From Prinia subflava (taxonomy: Eukaryota; Chordata; Aves; Passeriformes; Cisticolidae), in NCBI RefSeq assembly GCF_021018805.1, contig NW_026960608.1, positions 2,418,001 through 2,482,000 on the forward strand: a stretch of DNA of 64,000 nt, read 5' to 3'. The translations under genes were made by a program, and so were the position numbers. Below are positions 1-14,204 of the stretch, one piece after another (positions within the stretch are counted from its first letter, which is position 1; every line of letters begins with the position of its first letter). Below the pieces are notes generated by a model, which ran no database searches, was not told where the DNA came from, and saw only the letters and a list, made by a program, of their open reading frames with translations.

Positions 1-190
1 TCCTTCCTTCCTTCCTTCCTTCCTTCCTTCCTTCCTTCCTTCCTTCCTTCCTTCCTTCCTTCCTTCCTTCCTTCCTTCCTTCCTTCCTTCCTTCCTTCCT
101 TCCTTCCTTCCTTCCTTCCTTCCTTCCTTCCTCTTCCTCTTCCTCTTCCTCTTCCTCTTCCTCTTCCTCTTCCTCTTCCTTCCCTCCCTC
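1..190. repeat. (TTCC)n / (TTCCTC)n microsatellite
   Basis: Perfect TTCC tetranucleotide units run from the first base to about 131. They change to TTCCTC hexamers (about 132-180) and then to a short TCCC tail. One strand is pure pyrimidine, so triplex or slipped structures are possible. The array is cut by the window edge, so its full length is unknown. Confidence 0.98.
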
Positions 191-554
191 CCTCGAAATA
201 GGGTATTGCTTTTAGATACCACTTGTCCTGGTTGCTTCAAAGTAATTCGGAGAGGCTTCATGTCGAATTTTCCATATTTCCCTGGAGCTCCCACACTTGT
301 GGGTTTATTTCAGCATAAGCCTTCTCAGACATTTTACATAAAGTTACCAGTGTAAGCCTCTGTATCATTTTTCACAATATTAATTTGCATTCCCACTTTA
401 GCCATCCAATCCCTTCTCAGTAAATTACAATCACAATTAGGAACAAAGAGAAATTCCTGCATTTCAAACCTATTCCTCACATCTACTAATAGTGGTTGAA
501 AACACACCTGCTAATCCTTTCCACTTACCCCTTGAATAATCTAAGATCTTTCTG

Positions 555-1960
555 ACAATTTTCCTCCCTTAGGGATAAAATTCAAAGTGGCTCGAGAGGC
601 CCTTGTGTCTACCAGGAAACACAGCTCCTCTCGATCAAGACCCACCTTAAAAGTTAACAAGGGCTCCAGTGTGGCGGGTCCCTGGTATAATGGGAGCCCC
701 TGACACCCCTAACAATCCATCTCCATTATCCTCTGGATTTCATTCTCCTGAGTATCCAGCTGTTTTTGCAGGCATTCCCGCTTCCAGTGTCCCTCTGCCC
801 TGCAGATAACACACTGATTCTTTCCCAGTCGCTGTTTGGGTAGGCTCTCCCCTGCTGAAGAGGGAATGCTTCTGCCACTTCCGATAACACACTGATTCTT
901 TCCCAATCACTGTTTGGGTAGGCTCTCCCTTGCTGAAGAGGGAATGCTTCTGCCACTTCCTTGTGGCTGACTCTGTCCCTCCTAGCCCGGGGGATACTTT
1001 GGGTCCTGCAGTTTATTCCTCTGTGGCTGTAAAAACACTATCACCTTTGCCTTTGCTTTTTCCTCATCCCTTTCTACATACACTTGCTGTATCTTTCTAA
1101 CCACTTCATCCAGGAACTTATTCTGTTCTTCCTCTAGTCTACCCCGCTACTGCTTGGGGGTACTCATTCTCCCACAGCTCAAGGTAATTAGTTTCTCCAG
1201 AGAAGCAAACAAAATTCTTAAAAGAAAATCCTAATCTTTCTATGTACAATCTGCATTTCCTGGATATTCCTTCCTCCTTATGCTCGCTCTCTTTATCACA
1301 CACCGTATACCAGAGCCACTCTTTGTCCTGCCGCAGTGTCCAAACGTGGCCCCCGTCCCGGCACTCCCAGTGAGCACAGCCAGCAGCACCACAGGTGGCT
1401 GGGGCATTCCACAGCCTCATGGGGCCAGGGGCCACAGTTGCCCCTGCCTAGGGGGTGGCAGGGTCAGGCACCACCCCACACTGAGTCCCAGGAGCCCCAC
1501 AGCCTCAGCCCAGCACCTCTGTGCCTGGTCCTGCTGCTCCTTGCCTCAACCTTATTTTTCCACACTCCCCTTCAACCAATTCTTTCTCAACATACCAACA
1601 TCATTCGTCCATCTCTTGTTATCAAGACCCTTTCTCAACTCCCCTTATTGCCTCTTCTGGGCATGGATTGTCGAGATTCTTTCTCAACTTTCCCTTATTT
1701 CCCCCTTTGGGCATCCATGTCCTTAATTACCTCTGGGAGAATGTGTAAATCAACTACACATTCTCCCAAGGGATTCTTCAGAGATATTTTGGGATCATCA
1801 TCCCTTTTGCCAGGGCCCCTTCCTGGCTTTAGATTTGCTACCCTCCATGGGTGCCTTGTTTTACCTGTGCTATCCCCCATGGGTGCCCTCCCAGGTTTAC
1901 TCCCCACAGATCCCATTTTACTCACTGGTGAGATTTTCAGTGGTCCTTTCCTGTGGACTA
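555..1960 (-). pseudogene. Class I (gammaretrovirus-like) ERV gag-pro remnant
   Basis: Minus-strand remains of a gammaretrovirus-like gag and protease. A gag amino-terminal segment is read from about 1925. A nucleocapsid CCHC zinc knuckle (C-x2-C-x4-H-x4-C, residues CVICRAEGHWKREC) lies near 766-815. Immediately downstream, near 590-620, is a retroviral aspartic-protease active-site segment in which the Gly of the Asp-Thr-Gly triad is Arg. Several stops and frame changes interrupt the reading. The NC-before-PRO order with a single knuckle fits class I. The element follows on the same strand from the PBS and LTR at 2124-2655. It is not functional, and the matrix/capsid assignment between the two ends is weak. 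Confidence 0.7.
805..960 (-). repeat. 78-bp in-frame tandem duplication in ERV gag
   Basis: Two adjacent 78-bp copies (805-882 and 883-960) differ at three positions by eye, about 96% identical. The unit is 26 codons long, so the duplication keeps frame, and it ends inside the nucleocapsid zinc knuckle, repeating the residues that carry its first two cysteines. Confidence 0.93.
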
Positions 1961-2123
1961 TTCACAGATCCCCCTGGTCTGCCACTCATCTGTCTCCTGG
2001 ACAGTCTCAGGAACCCCATCAATCGCCTGGTGCTGGCCACCACCAAGGGGAGCTGATCACTGAAACTGGGCGAGATGCACCTTCAGCTGCACTCACTGCC
2101 CATTGCCCCCGGATGGTGGAAAT

Positions 2124-2142
2124 ATCCCAGACAAGAGCCCCT
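2124..2142 (-). other. Degenerate tRNA-Pro-like primer binding site
   Basis: On the minus strand, AGGGGCTCTTGTCTGGGAT begins four bases after the LTR end. It resembles the tRNA-Pro primer binding site used by many gammaretroviruses, with a few mismatches. Its position between the LTR and the gag leader supports class I and the minus orientation. Confidence 0.65.
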
Positions 2143-2146
2143 AAAG

Positions 2147-2655
2147 TGTCAGGAAAATTAATCCACAACACCAGAGATTTATGTCCAAAAAGGAGACAGA
2201 GGAGTCCTGTAACTTTATTCAAATAAAGGGAGAGGCCATGGGGCATTCCCCTGGGCTCTCTCAAATTATTGGAGGAGGCAGCCTCCTTTTTATCTTAATT
2301 TCCTGGCTGCATTTCCCTCTCTCTTTCCCCATTGCCTGAGGTACTTGAATGGTACAGACTTCCTGAAACGCCTAATACCTAAGACTCCCTTCTAATGTTA
2401 ACCCCCCTCTTTTGTCTTTTCCTTGTGTCAATCAGTGGAATTCCTTATGGAATTTATGATTCTTCCCATTGTTTCTTTCTTCTCTCAGTATCCAATTTTA
2501 TTTATCAGCAGACCTACAGTTTGTAAAGACAAACCTCTCATTCCATTCATCAATCAGTGGAAGTCTTCCCATGGTTTCTTTTATCTCTCAGTGCTTATTT
2601 TATCTACCAGCAGACCCATAGTTTGTTTGTAAAGACAAGTCCCTCATTTCTTTCA
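2147..2655 (-). mobile_element. Class I ERV LTR (about 509 bp)
   Basis: Bounded by TG and CA. On the minus strand it is preceded by an env C-terminus and a purine-rich tract (near 2656-2668) and followed by the PBS at 2124-2142. An AATAAA signal lies on the minus strand near 2221-2227. U3 contains two imperfect copies of a roughly 110-bp segment (about 2430-2650), as in enhancer duplications. Being flanked by env on one side and PBS-gag on the other, it appears to be shared by two proviruses. Confidence 0.75.
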
Positions 2656-2675
2656 ATCCTGCCTCTTTTAATTTA

Positions 2676-3343
2676 TCAATAATTGTCTTTACAAACTTTA
2701 GTTACCATTGACTTAATTTTCTGCTCCTGGGTCTTTTTTGGTTTTGCAATTATTTGCAGCGACATTATTTTCTGTCCTTTTGTAGTAATTTCTGGATCTG
2801 TTGGCATGGCTACTACCTGCATCCCTTTGATCACATGCCAAATAAGTTGCACTAAGTAAGGGATCATGTATGGTAAAAAGGTTAGAGTTGCTACAGCACA
2901 TAAGAGGAAAAAAACATTCATTTAACCCATAGTCCACCAGGTACCCACGTAAACAGGTCCCATTCCCATCATTTTCACATTTGGACCGGTACATGAGCTA
3001 ACTTTCTTATTACCTTTGTTATTTGTTTGATCACTTTTCCATTGTCATCTACTTGCAAACAGCAGTTTGAGTAATTTTATTTTCCACACACTCCCCTTTC
3101 TTCTGCTTAGAGATAATCTAATACCATCTGATATTGAAATATTGCATTTCTCATCTGAATGGATTGGTTGGCAAGGTGATCAAGAGCTGTAGCTGTCTGG
3201 TTGGTTACTATTTCAAAGACAGTTTGTAACCTAATTATTCGATTTAAATTATAAATGGGTTCTCTGGCACCTGATATTAATTCATTTGGATTCCCAGGGG
3301 CTGGTCCACAGTGTTGCATGATTCGCTCATGTGAAAAAGGCAT
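2676..3343 (-). pseudogene. ERV env transmembrane subunit remnant
   Basis: Minus-strand fragment of the retroviral env transmembrane subunit. A heptad-like segment rich in Gln, Leu and Ile is read from about 3260 to 3110. It is followed by a disulfide-loop region with one Cys and then a CysCys pair (near 3060-3100) interrupted by a stop. A hydrophobic membrane anchor (about 2840-2920) and a short basic tail end near 2676. No surface subunit is recognisable upstream. Loss of frame and stops make it a pseudogene. It abuts the LTR at 2147-2655 in the position expected for a 3' env end. Confidence 0.7.
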
Positions 3344-3463
3344 ATTGTGTGTGTGTGGCTCTACGCAGATATTTACTATATGTAATATGCTAGGTAGAAA
3401 AGTTATGTAGTATTAACATTTTAAATAATATAGTAAATGTAGTTTTTAACATTGAATCTAAGT

Positions 3464-4010
3464 AAGAATTGTGTGTAAGGTATATTTCCTTAGCTCAAAA
3501 GAAAAGAGAAGATAACCCGGAGATTTCTGTACAGAGAGAACAATTACAACAAGCCAGACTAAAACCCCTCTTGGATGTTTCAGAGGGAAAGATGCATATC
3601 TCCTTGAATCCACAGAAACCACCCTGGTCAAGCCAGACCATGCATATCTCCTTGAATCCACAAAAGCTACCTGGTTAAGCCAGACTCCAGGACGCCAGGG
3701 GTTTAGCAAAAGGCTCTTGGCAAACGGGCTTTTCTTAGATAAAGTATGCATAATCATTAAAGTTTGTCCTCAAAATTAGAGAGGCTTCTCCCTAACGGGG
3801 CCCTTCTCCTTCGCAGCCTTTGTCTGGGAGGAAGAGGGGACGGTAGTCCCGGGCTACCTTTTTTGCTCTTATTGTCTCATTATTTGTCCTGTCTCTGAAA
3901 ACTTTTTGAACTTTTATTATTGTATTAATATTTTTTGTAACCAATTTTTATTCTTTATTAAATTTTCATAAATTTCAAAAAACGAGTGATTGGCGTTTAT
4001 CACACTCAGG
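3464..4010 (+). mobile_element. Probable solo LTR
   Basis: Contains two near-identical 45-50-bp tandem segments (about 3590-3685), then a C+T-rich block and an ATTAAA-type polyadenylation signal near 3955, ending TTTATCACA. This arrangement suggests a sense-oriented LTR. No clear target-site duplication was found, so the borders are approximate. Confidence 0.4.
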
Positions 4011-4697
4011 TGGCCATTCATCTTTTTTACATTTTTGGGTGCTCCCTTCAGCCTGAGATGCATCAATTGACTGTTATTTTTCTAATTAGATCATCATATA
4101 CCTTGATTCCTAACTGATTTCCCTGAACTTGTGGTAGCAAAAAGAACAACAGTCTAATATATTCTCCGGCAGCAGAGGAAACAGAGCTCCTCACCTCATC
4201 GAGTTACGAAGGCGAAACCCACCGCTAGGTCCACAGAAAGGACGAAACTACGATGGCGGCCACCTGGCGACGGGAGAGAACCGCTGCAGCGGACTGCGTC
4301 TCCAAGAGCCAATTGTAACCAGCCTTACTGCTGAAAGACAGAAGACTACAAGTCCCGGCAGCCACCGCGCGGCCCGGCTAGGGCACCTGGGAGGGAAGGC
4401 GAGGGGCGAGCACTCGCCTAAGATGGTGCTTGCTACGCTCTAAGTGGAATGCGTGGCAGGCGGACGCGTACTTGTGTCTCCTCGCCGCCTCTGTTGTGGT
4501 TTTTGCCGCGGGTAGGGGCCGTGGAGCAATAGTGAGGGGGAAGCCCAGGCTTGCATGCCTCGGCGCCGGCCGGTTGCTGGTGGTACTGCGGGTGCGGAGT
4601 GGTACTTCTCAAGTAGAGCCCGCTGCTGCCGTCCCTTCAGCAGGAGGAGGCTGAGGCTGCTGTGGGCGGGGGTCGCTCGGTTCTTCCCTGCTCGGCT

Positions 4698-4793
4698 ATG
4701 TCTGACAATCAGAGTTGGAATTCCTCTGGCTCCGAAGACGACCCCGAGACAGAGCTCGGGCTGCCTGTTGAGCTCTGTGGGGTACTCAGCAAG
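4698..4793 (+). CDS. CERT1: CERT1 exon 1, coding part (ceramide transfer protein)
   Basis: First coding exon of CERT1 (COL4A3BP), the cytosolic protein that carries ceramide from the endoplasmic reticulum to the trans-Golgi for sphingomyelin synthesis. The 32 codons begin [13 protein letters not shown] and end GVLSK, matching the known amino terminus with a few substitutions. The last codon AAG is followed by a consensus donor GTAAGT, so the exon ends in phase 0. The ATG at 4698 was chosen because this start is conserved. The segment leads into the PH domain; Lys32, its last residue, belongs to the PI4P-binding surface. Whether this is the Z copy, the W copy or a pseudogenised gametolog cannot be told from two exons. 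Confidence 0.95.
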
Positions 4794-7644
<2,851 letters not shown>

Positions 7645-10154
7645 TAAATTCTTGTAGGTTGTTTAATATTAAAGTTAGTTATATTAGTGCAACACTGTGG
7701 AGCCAGGGAAAGAAGTTACTAATAAGAAAACAAGCTGGTTTTATCTGAGATTGCAATACACAGCTTTTCATATCTGTTATCTTGGAGGTTTCTGTTGGTA
7801 GGGATAGAGTTTGCTTCTGGAGGAGGTGGAGTTTTCCCAAGGGTCAGCCTAAGACCCTGGACCAACTTTGCAAAGGCAACAGCATTCATCACAGTCTTTA
7901 CACTTCACACTAGAAAGAGAGGGTAGTATTTATTTGACTGTACTTTCTGAACATAACTCTGTACAAAAATTGTAAAAGAAAATGTGCTATGTATTTCCTT
8001 CTCTAAAGTGAGGTGCTGTTTCTGCCTAATGTTAAAAGATCCAGCATTATGCTGGTAAGAACAAAGAACCTACATATAAGTGAGATCTTATAAAGATAAA
8101 ATTGCCTTAGAAGATAAAGAAAAAAAAATTTTTGTAGCTTTCAGTGTCATATATATTAATTATGACTAATGCTTGCCAAAAAGCATGCTTTTCTGTGTTA
8201 CTGTTAAATAGCTAGTTATTTGATGGGGAGGTGTGTGAAGCTGGACTTGTGTAGCACATAACTTTCTAGAGCAGTAGTGTTAAATTTTAGTATTTATGTT
8301 CTTACTCCACCTAATGTTTTGCTTTCAAACTGAATTGAGAATGACAAATAAGAAGTTCCCTTTACTAATATTCAGTTTAAAAATAGATTTTTTTTAAACA
8401 CAGTTGGATTTGGGAAAAAAAAGACTGGACTGATTACATCAACTTTATGTATTTTGGGAAAAAGATTGTGAAGAAAACACAGATTTTTACATGTAGATGT
8501 CTGACAGCTATTGTAGTCATCTGAAAATTAAAATAGATTGCCTAATTTATTTCAGAGCTCTTTTTAAAGCTGCTTAAACTTTTAAACTTGCTCAAGATTT
8601 GACTTTTTCAGGAATTTATTGTGCACAGCAACAGCATCTAGAAGTGCTCATTTAAGTGTACTTCTGGTAGTCTGTAGAGGTACCAGTCTCTGATCAGGAC
8701 TTTAACAAAGGTGTTTTATTCACTCGTAAGAGGCTTAACATGCCAACCAGGCAGAGACAGGAAGGTGGTGGCAGGGAGGTAGGCCAAGAGAAGTCTGGAA
8801 ATGTGCTGTAGAGTACATCTCAGCAGCTTGAATTCCAGTTCTGGTGGTGGAGAATATAGTGATGCTGATATTGTTTTGGGAATTTTTTGGTATATTGTGC
8901 TTTGGGAAGTTGGTGAGCTCCTTGTCTTATGACTAGGAAGTGTGTAACACAAACTTCTTGCAGATAGCGTTTTTCCTCTCTTCTATCTGGCACTTGTTGC
9001 ATCTGGTAACTTGGTGTTGAATTGTTGTCTCACTCCCTTTCCCCCAGTTCTGGAGCTTCTTGAGTACGTTGAGAAAGAATAAAAAGTATTTCTCAAAATT
9101 ATTCTGATATTTTAGTTGTTTCATTTTCAGTCAGAATCGTGCTTGCTGACTGGTATTTGACAGTTTAATTGCTTGTAGTTTAAATAATGTCTGAAACCTG
9201 GTAAACTGCTGTTAATTATTTCTAGTTGCAGTTAGTGATTGCTATGTAAGTATTAAAGGTTCAGGAATGCTATTAGGTCATGTGTCTCTAGGATACAGAA
9301 ATTTACTTTTTCAGAATGAATGCTTCTAGTTTCACAGTTTAGTAGTAAATTAAATATTTTTTTAAACCCGTTTTCTGTAATAGAAAATGAATTATGATAA
9401 TTGTTTATTCTTCCTGTAGTACATAGTCTATTTTCATGTCCTTGTAATGTCTTAATATAAGCTTACTAACATGTATTTAAATGCATAGGAGAATACCAGT
9501 AGTGGATAAAATGTTGAGATAATAATGAAAAGCTATTTTTGTTATCAGTGGAACTTATTTGTTACTGTATTTTTTGCAATTACTTTGGTAGAGAAGTTGG
9601 GTTTTTTACTGACTTAATGTTCAGTAGCACTGATCTGATGTAATTGGGATCCTCACCTTGAATATTTGTTGACAATCTTTCACTATACTGTAAGTATACT
9701 TTTCCTTGATCTTGCTAATCAAGAGTCAGGCATAGTAACTACCTATCTCCTAACCTTCTGTATTGTAGGAAATTTTCCTTAAGTGCAAAGCAGGGTATAA
9801 GTGGTATGAAATGGTATTGATGACTGTAATGTTTCCTTGTAGGATAGGGAGGGGACTGGATTCTCATGAAGCCTTCTTTTAGGTGCTCAGATTAGGTATG
9901 CCCATTTGTCTTATGGGGGATATAATGATTTTCTGTGTGTAATGAATGCTACTAGTAGTATAGAATGTCCGTGTTTTACTGATGCATAAGCATAAATTTG
10001 GAAAACTGCTCTCATTGTGTAGTATTACTGTACTTTCAGCAATGAAGATAAGCCTTATGATAAATCATAAAATTAGGAAACGTGAATGCTGCATTTGGAA
10101 ATCCACAGATTCCCGTGACAATAGTCTTTATTGAATGGAAAATGTGGGATCTGG

Positions 10155-10870
10155 TTGGACTGTATTAACCCCCATAACTGAGAAGCCGATTTCTCTGGAA
10201 TAGAGGACTAAAGGATTGTAACACGCCAGAACATTTAAATGTAAGGGGGTAAACCAAGGTTCCTTTACTCTGGATTGGTGCACACAAGAAATACCAACCA
10301 GATATTCTCAAGAGGTCAAAATTACACAAAAGTTTACTGGTAAAATATAGAAAATCAAGGAAGTTTGGCAAAGGATTTAATACTACATCCAATTCAACAT
10401 AAAACACTTATCATAGCATTAACTTAGCCCATTTAACTTAGCAGCCTTAAAACTGTTTCGTGTTACGTTACCATGAAAAGAGAATTAGGAGAAGAAAGAA
10501 AGACAAAACAAAATATAGAAAAAACACATATAGCTACCAACTCGTGGATTCCAAGAGGAGGCAGGGTCAGACACATGGTCACTTCATGGTCAGCCTTTTA
10601 AACCCCAGGGTTTCCATGGACCCTCCTCTCAAGTGGGACTTCTGGTCACTCAGCCACTCAGGAGCTGGGTTAGGGCAGAGTGTAGCACTGCCCCTGGTGT
10701 ACCCTGATTGACAGACACTGTGGGGCTGGGATGCTGGTTCTGTGCCTGGGGAGTGGAGCATTTCACGGCCTTGCCAAAGCAAGGCCTGACCTGCCCCTTC
10801 CATCACACACACATCCCAGAATCTCTCGAGACATCAATTTTTTCCAGTCTCTGACAAGGATGAATATTCT
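10155..10870 (-). mobile_element. Solo LTR, family alpha, antisense copy
   Basis: Reverse-complement match to 6557-7190 and direct match to 39244-39838. Shared features are a TTTACTGG signal block near 10335, the TATTCTCAAGAGGTCAAAA segment near 10300 and the terminal CCAGTCTCTGACA. The start near TGTATTAACCCC is approximate. Confidence 0.7.
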
Positions 10871-12186
10871 ATACTCACTGGATTACATAAAGTAATGAAC
10901 TGTCGAGAACTAGCCATGTGAATTAAGTTATGAAAGAAGACAGTGAAAGTCACTATATTATGCTGTATTGTGTTTTACATTAACTGGCTAAAAGCCTCGA
11001 AGGTGTTTAAACAGTTTATAACAGAGAGAAGAGGCTTGAACTCAAGTTGAAAGTTCTGCTGTGGTCAAGGGATGAGAAGGAATTATGGTATTATTAAAAA
11101 CTTGATATATGCACAGATTCAAGTTTTGTTCTATTAGCTAGCTTGGACACACTAAATTACTGCTGCAGTTGGGTGAAAGGTTTTATTAAAAAAGCTAAGC
11201 TGTAAATCCATGCCCTGGGCAGAAGTACCATAGCAATAAATTTTTAATACTTGCTAATTGCATGGGGAAGTAATGCTTCCAATTGTCTGAGATTGGAAAA
11301 CTATGTTTTAGTATGAGGGCACTTAATGAAATAATTGATTTTCTCTAACTTCATGAAGTACTTTCTCAGCCTTAATTGCTGCTAAAAAGATTACTTGAGT
11401 AAAAAAAAGATATAGAATACAAGCCCATAATAGATAGGGGTTTATTTAGAACACAAGGCAATTATACTTTTAGGCTTTGGTGTGAGCTTTAAATACTTTA
11501 ATAGTTGCATCCAGACTGGTGGAAAAATCTTGGTTAAATGGGAGAGAAATCTGAATGGTGATGGTAGACAGTGCATCCAAAAAACATTACAGAGGCACAT
11601 GTGGTCAGGAATGCTTATTCATATGTGAAAGGCCTGAGGTGATTGTGTTCTGGAGAGGAAAATGCCAAAGAACAATAGAAGGGCAAGGGAGAGAAAGAGT
11701 TGATGCCTAGGAGATGAGATGGGGCTGCTGTTGGTGAGACAGGCAGAAATTGTTTGGAACATGGGATTCTCCTGGACAATAATTTGTAGCATTCACATAC
11801 TCTGTACAAATTTGTATATGAAAATTACAGTCTGAGTTATCTGAACCAGCAGTGGCTGGGTTGATGTTCAGAGTGAAAATGTCACAATATTGTCCTGTAT
11901 TTATCAAAATACTATATGAAGTACTAATATCCTTGGCAAGCAAAATGCAAATATTTGACTGGGTGGAAAACTGGAAGATTTCTTAGTATGTATTGAAGAA
12001 ATTCGGTCGGAAGTGGAAAAGTACACATTCAGATCTGCTTAAATGAGACTGTTAGTCATTATGGAGTTCTTTGTCGTAATATGACCAGGATGGGTGAAAA
12101 AATCAGTAATTTATGAAAGTATTAAATAATAAAATATTTTTGCATTATGTAATATTGCTAAAGTATTCAGCTTTAGAACTTATATA

Positions 12187-12640
12187 TAATCATATAATAT
12201 AATCATAGAATATTTTGAGTTGGAAGGGACCCACAAGGATCATTGAGTCCAACTCCTGGCCCTTCACAGGACATCCCGATAGTCACACCATATGCCTGAG
12301 AGTGTTTTCCAAAAGCTGCTTGAACTCTTTCAGGCTTGGTGCTGTGACCACTTGCCTGGGGACCCTGTTCCAGTGCCCAACCACCCTTTGGGTGAATAAC
12401 CGTTTTCTAATATCCAACCTCAACCTCCCCTGACATAACTTCATGCCATTCCCTCGAGTCCTGTCACTGGTTCCAGAGAGATCAGTGTCTTCCCCTCTTC
12501 CTCCCCTCACAAGGAAGTTGTAGACTGCAATAAGGTCTCTCCTCAGTCTCCTCCAGGCTGAACAGACCAAGTGACCTCAGTTCCTCCTTTAGACATGAAC
12601 TTCAGTTGCTGCTTTTGCCATGTTCCTCCTGAATTCTAAT
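12187..12640 (-). mobile_element. CR1 LINE, 5'-truncated 3' end
   Basis: Starts on the + strand with the reverse complement of the CR1 3' terminus (ATCATAGAATATTTTGAGTTGG) and continues into the C-terminal part of CR1 ORF2, about 95 codons open on the minus strand (12283-12570). Severe 5' truncation is typical of bird CR1. The 8-bp terminal repeats have decayed. Confidence 0.93.
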
Positions 12641-12762
12641 CAATGTGGTTTAGATCAAATCTTCTAGCATACTTCAGCTACTTAGTCTGTTTGCCATGTC
12701 TTTCTAGTCAGTTGGTCTACCATTCCCCAGTTAACAGGACCAGTTAAACAGAACTTGCTAGC

Positions 12763-14204
12763 TGTCATGGGTTGACATTAGACAAAATGCCAATGCACCC
12801 ATGAGGGTATATTTTACCTAATGAACTACTGTGAGATGTGGTCAAGAACAGAGCAGAGCAGGCCTAATACTTGAAACAGACAGACAATTTATTATACTAC
12901 ATAACAATGGACAATAGAAAAGGAAAGAAAAACCCAACCACCCAAAAGCAGAAGAGAAAACCTCCCAAAACACTGCTTCTCCTCCCCCCAATTTCCATTC
13001 CATACATGCTCACTCAGTTGACTCCAGCACATTACCTTCATCTACTTGCTTAATCCCTCAACAACCCTGGGTTCCTAATCCAAATCATCATCCTTTAAAA
13101 TTCAGACAATCCACATTCCATCCAGGACGAGAGGAGTCTCTCTCGCACCACAGACCCCCCCCCCCCCCCACAGGAAACACAGGTCCACCATCCCATGTTC
13201 CCACGTCACCCATGGCACTGCCTGGAGGAGTCTGCCAGGGTGACACCCTCCTTTCCATGTCCAGCACTCTCACTGCCGTCCATGGACCTGAACTGCTACA
13301 GGGCTCTTTTTAAGGATGTTTTGGCCAAGTACCAAAAACCAGCCATCTTCTCATTTTGGGACTCAGGTCCCCCCCATTTACCCCTGGGGCCAGGGGCTCC
13401 AAGAAGCAGGCCAGAACGTCTCTGGGTTTGAGCCAAAAACATCCACCCAAACACAGTCTTATTTATAGTCAGGAGGGTCCAGGGTCCGTCTATGGCTATC
13501 ATTATGCAGGACAAGTCCGGCCCAATAGGCCACTCCTCTTCATTCCGGCAATCGAAGGGGCTTCTTTTCATCTCCCATTACCCTCTCGGTCCCAGGCTGT
13601 CCTCTCTCTTCTAAAACCACCAACTATGAGAATTCAGCATCCAGGGATAACTCTCTTCTGCCTTAGAAAGAGTTAAAAGCTTTTATCTCCCACCACCAAG
13701 GTCAGGCACAGGCAATCGCAGGCACTGCAGCTCTCACAAGCAGCTCCAGCTCGGCACCTTCTCTCTGTGGGGGGAGGAGAGAGACAGGACCGGGGGGGGG
13801 GGGGGGAAAGGGGGGGGAACGGGATGGAACAGGGAGGGGGACGCGGAAGGCACCTCCAAAGTTCTCCCTCCACCCCTCCATTCTAGATGGAAGCTGGACC
13901 AGCTCCACTCCAGCTCCCTCTGTTCCCCACCCCGAGGCCCACCTTGCTCAGCCAGGCCCACCTTGCTCCCCTCCCCCACCCGGCCTAGCCAGGCCTGCGC
14001 AGGGGAGAGGAGAAGACGCTCCCTCTCCGAAAGCAGAGCAGGGAAAAAGAGAGTCCTGCTGGGAAATCCGGCTTTTAACCCCTCGTGTCCTCAGAGGCGT
14101 GTCCAACCTCTTAGTGGCCAACAAAGGTGCCAATACTCAGACCTAAGGACTGATTGGTTTGACCACTACTTCCAAAAAAACTCACTTCCCTTCAAACCAC
14201 GACA
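12763..14204 (-). mobile_element. 1.44-kb solo LTR with 5-bp TSD
   Basis: Begins TGTCATGGG and ends CCACGACA, flanked by a perfect 5-bp target-site duplication CTAGC (12758-12762 and 14205-14209). The polyadenylation-like block AATAAATT on the minus strand near 12886 suggests antisense orientation. A GC-rich centre (about 13100-14060) contains C15 and G15 homopolymers. The 5-bp duplication fits class III (ERVL-like) integration. Overall plan and the AGCAGGCC...TTTATT block resemble the long LTR family gamma of this window, to which it may be distantly related. Confidence 0.85.
13155..13817. repeat. Poly-C (13155-13169) and poly-G (13792-13817) runs
   Basis: A 15-base C run and a 15-base G run followed by a further G8, both inside the solo LTR at 12763-14204. 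They are G-quadruplex candidates and likely to be length-variable or mis-called. The sequence between is ordinary GC-rich LTR. Confidence 0.9.

Noticed and set aside
1336..2226. 296-codon open frame on the + strand
   Set aside because: It lies antisense to the class I leader, PBS and gag start and has no domain; Pro/Ser/Leu-rich composition is what an antisense reading of this GC-rich leader gives.
4150..4697. POLK first exon on the minus strand
   Set aside because: The divergent arrangement is known in mammals, but no POLK coding sequence or convincing splice site was seen, so only the possibility is noted.
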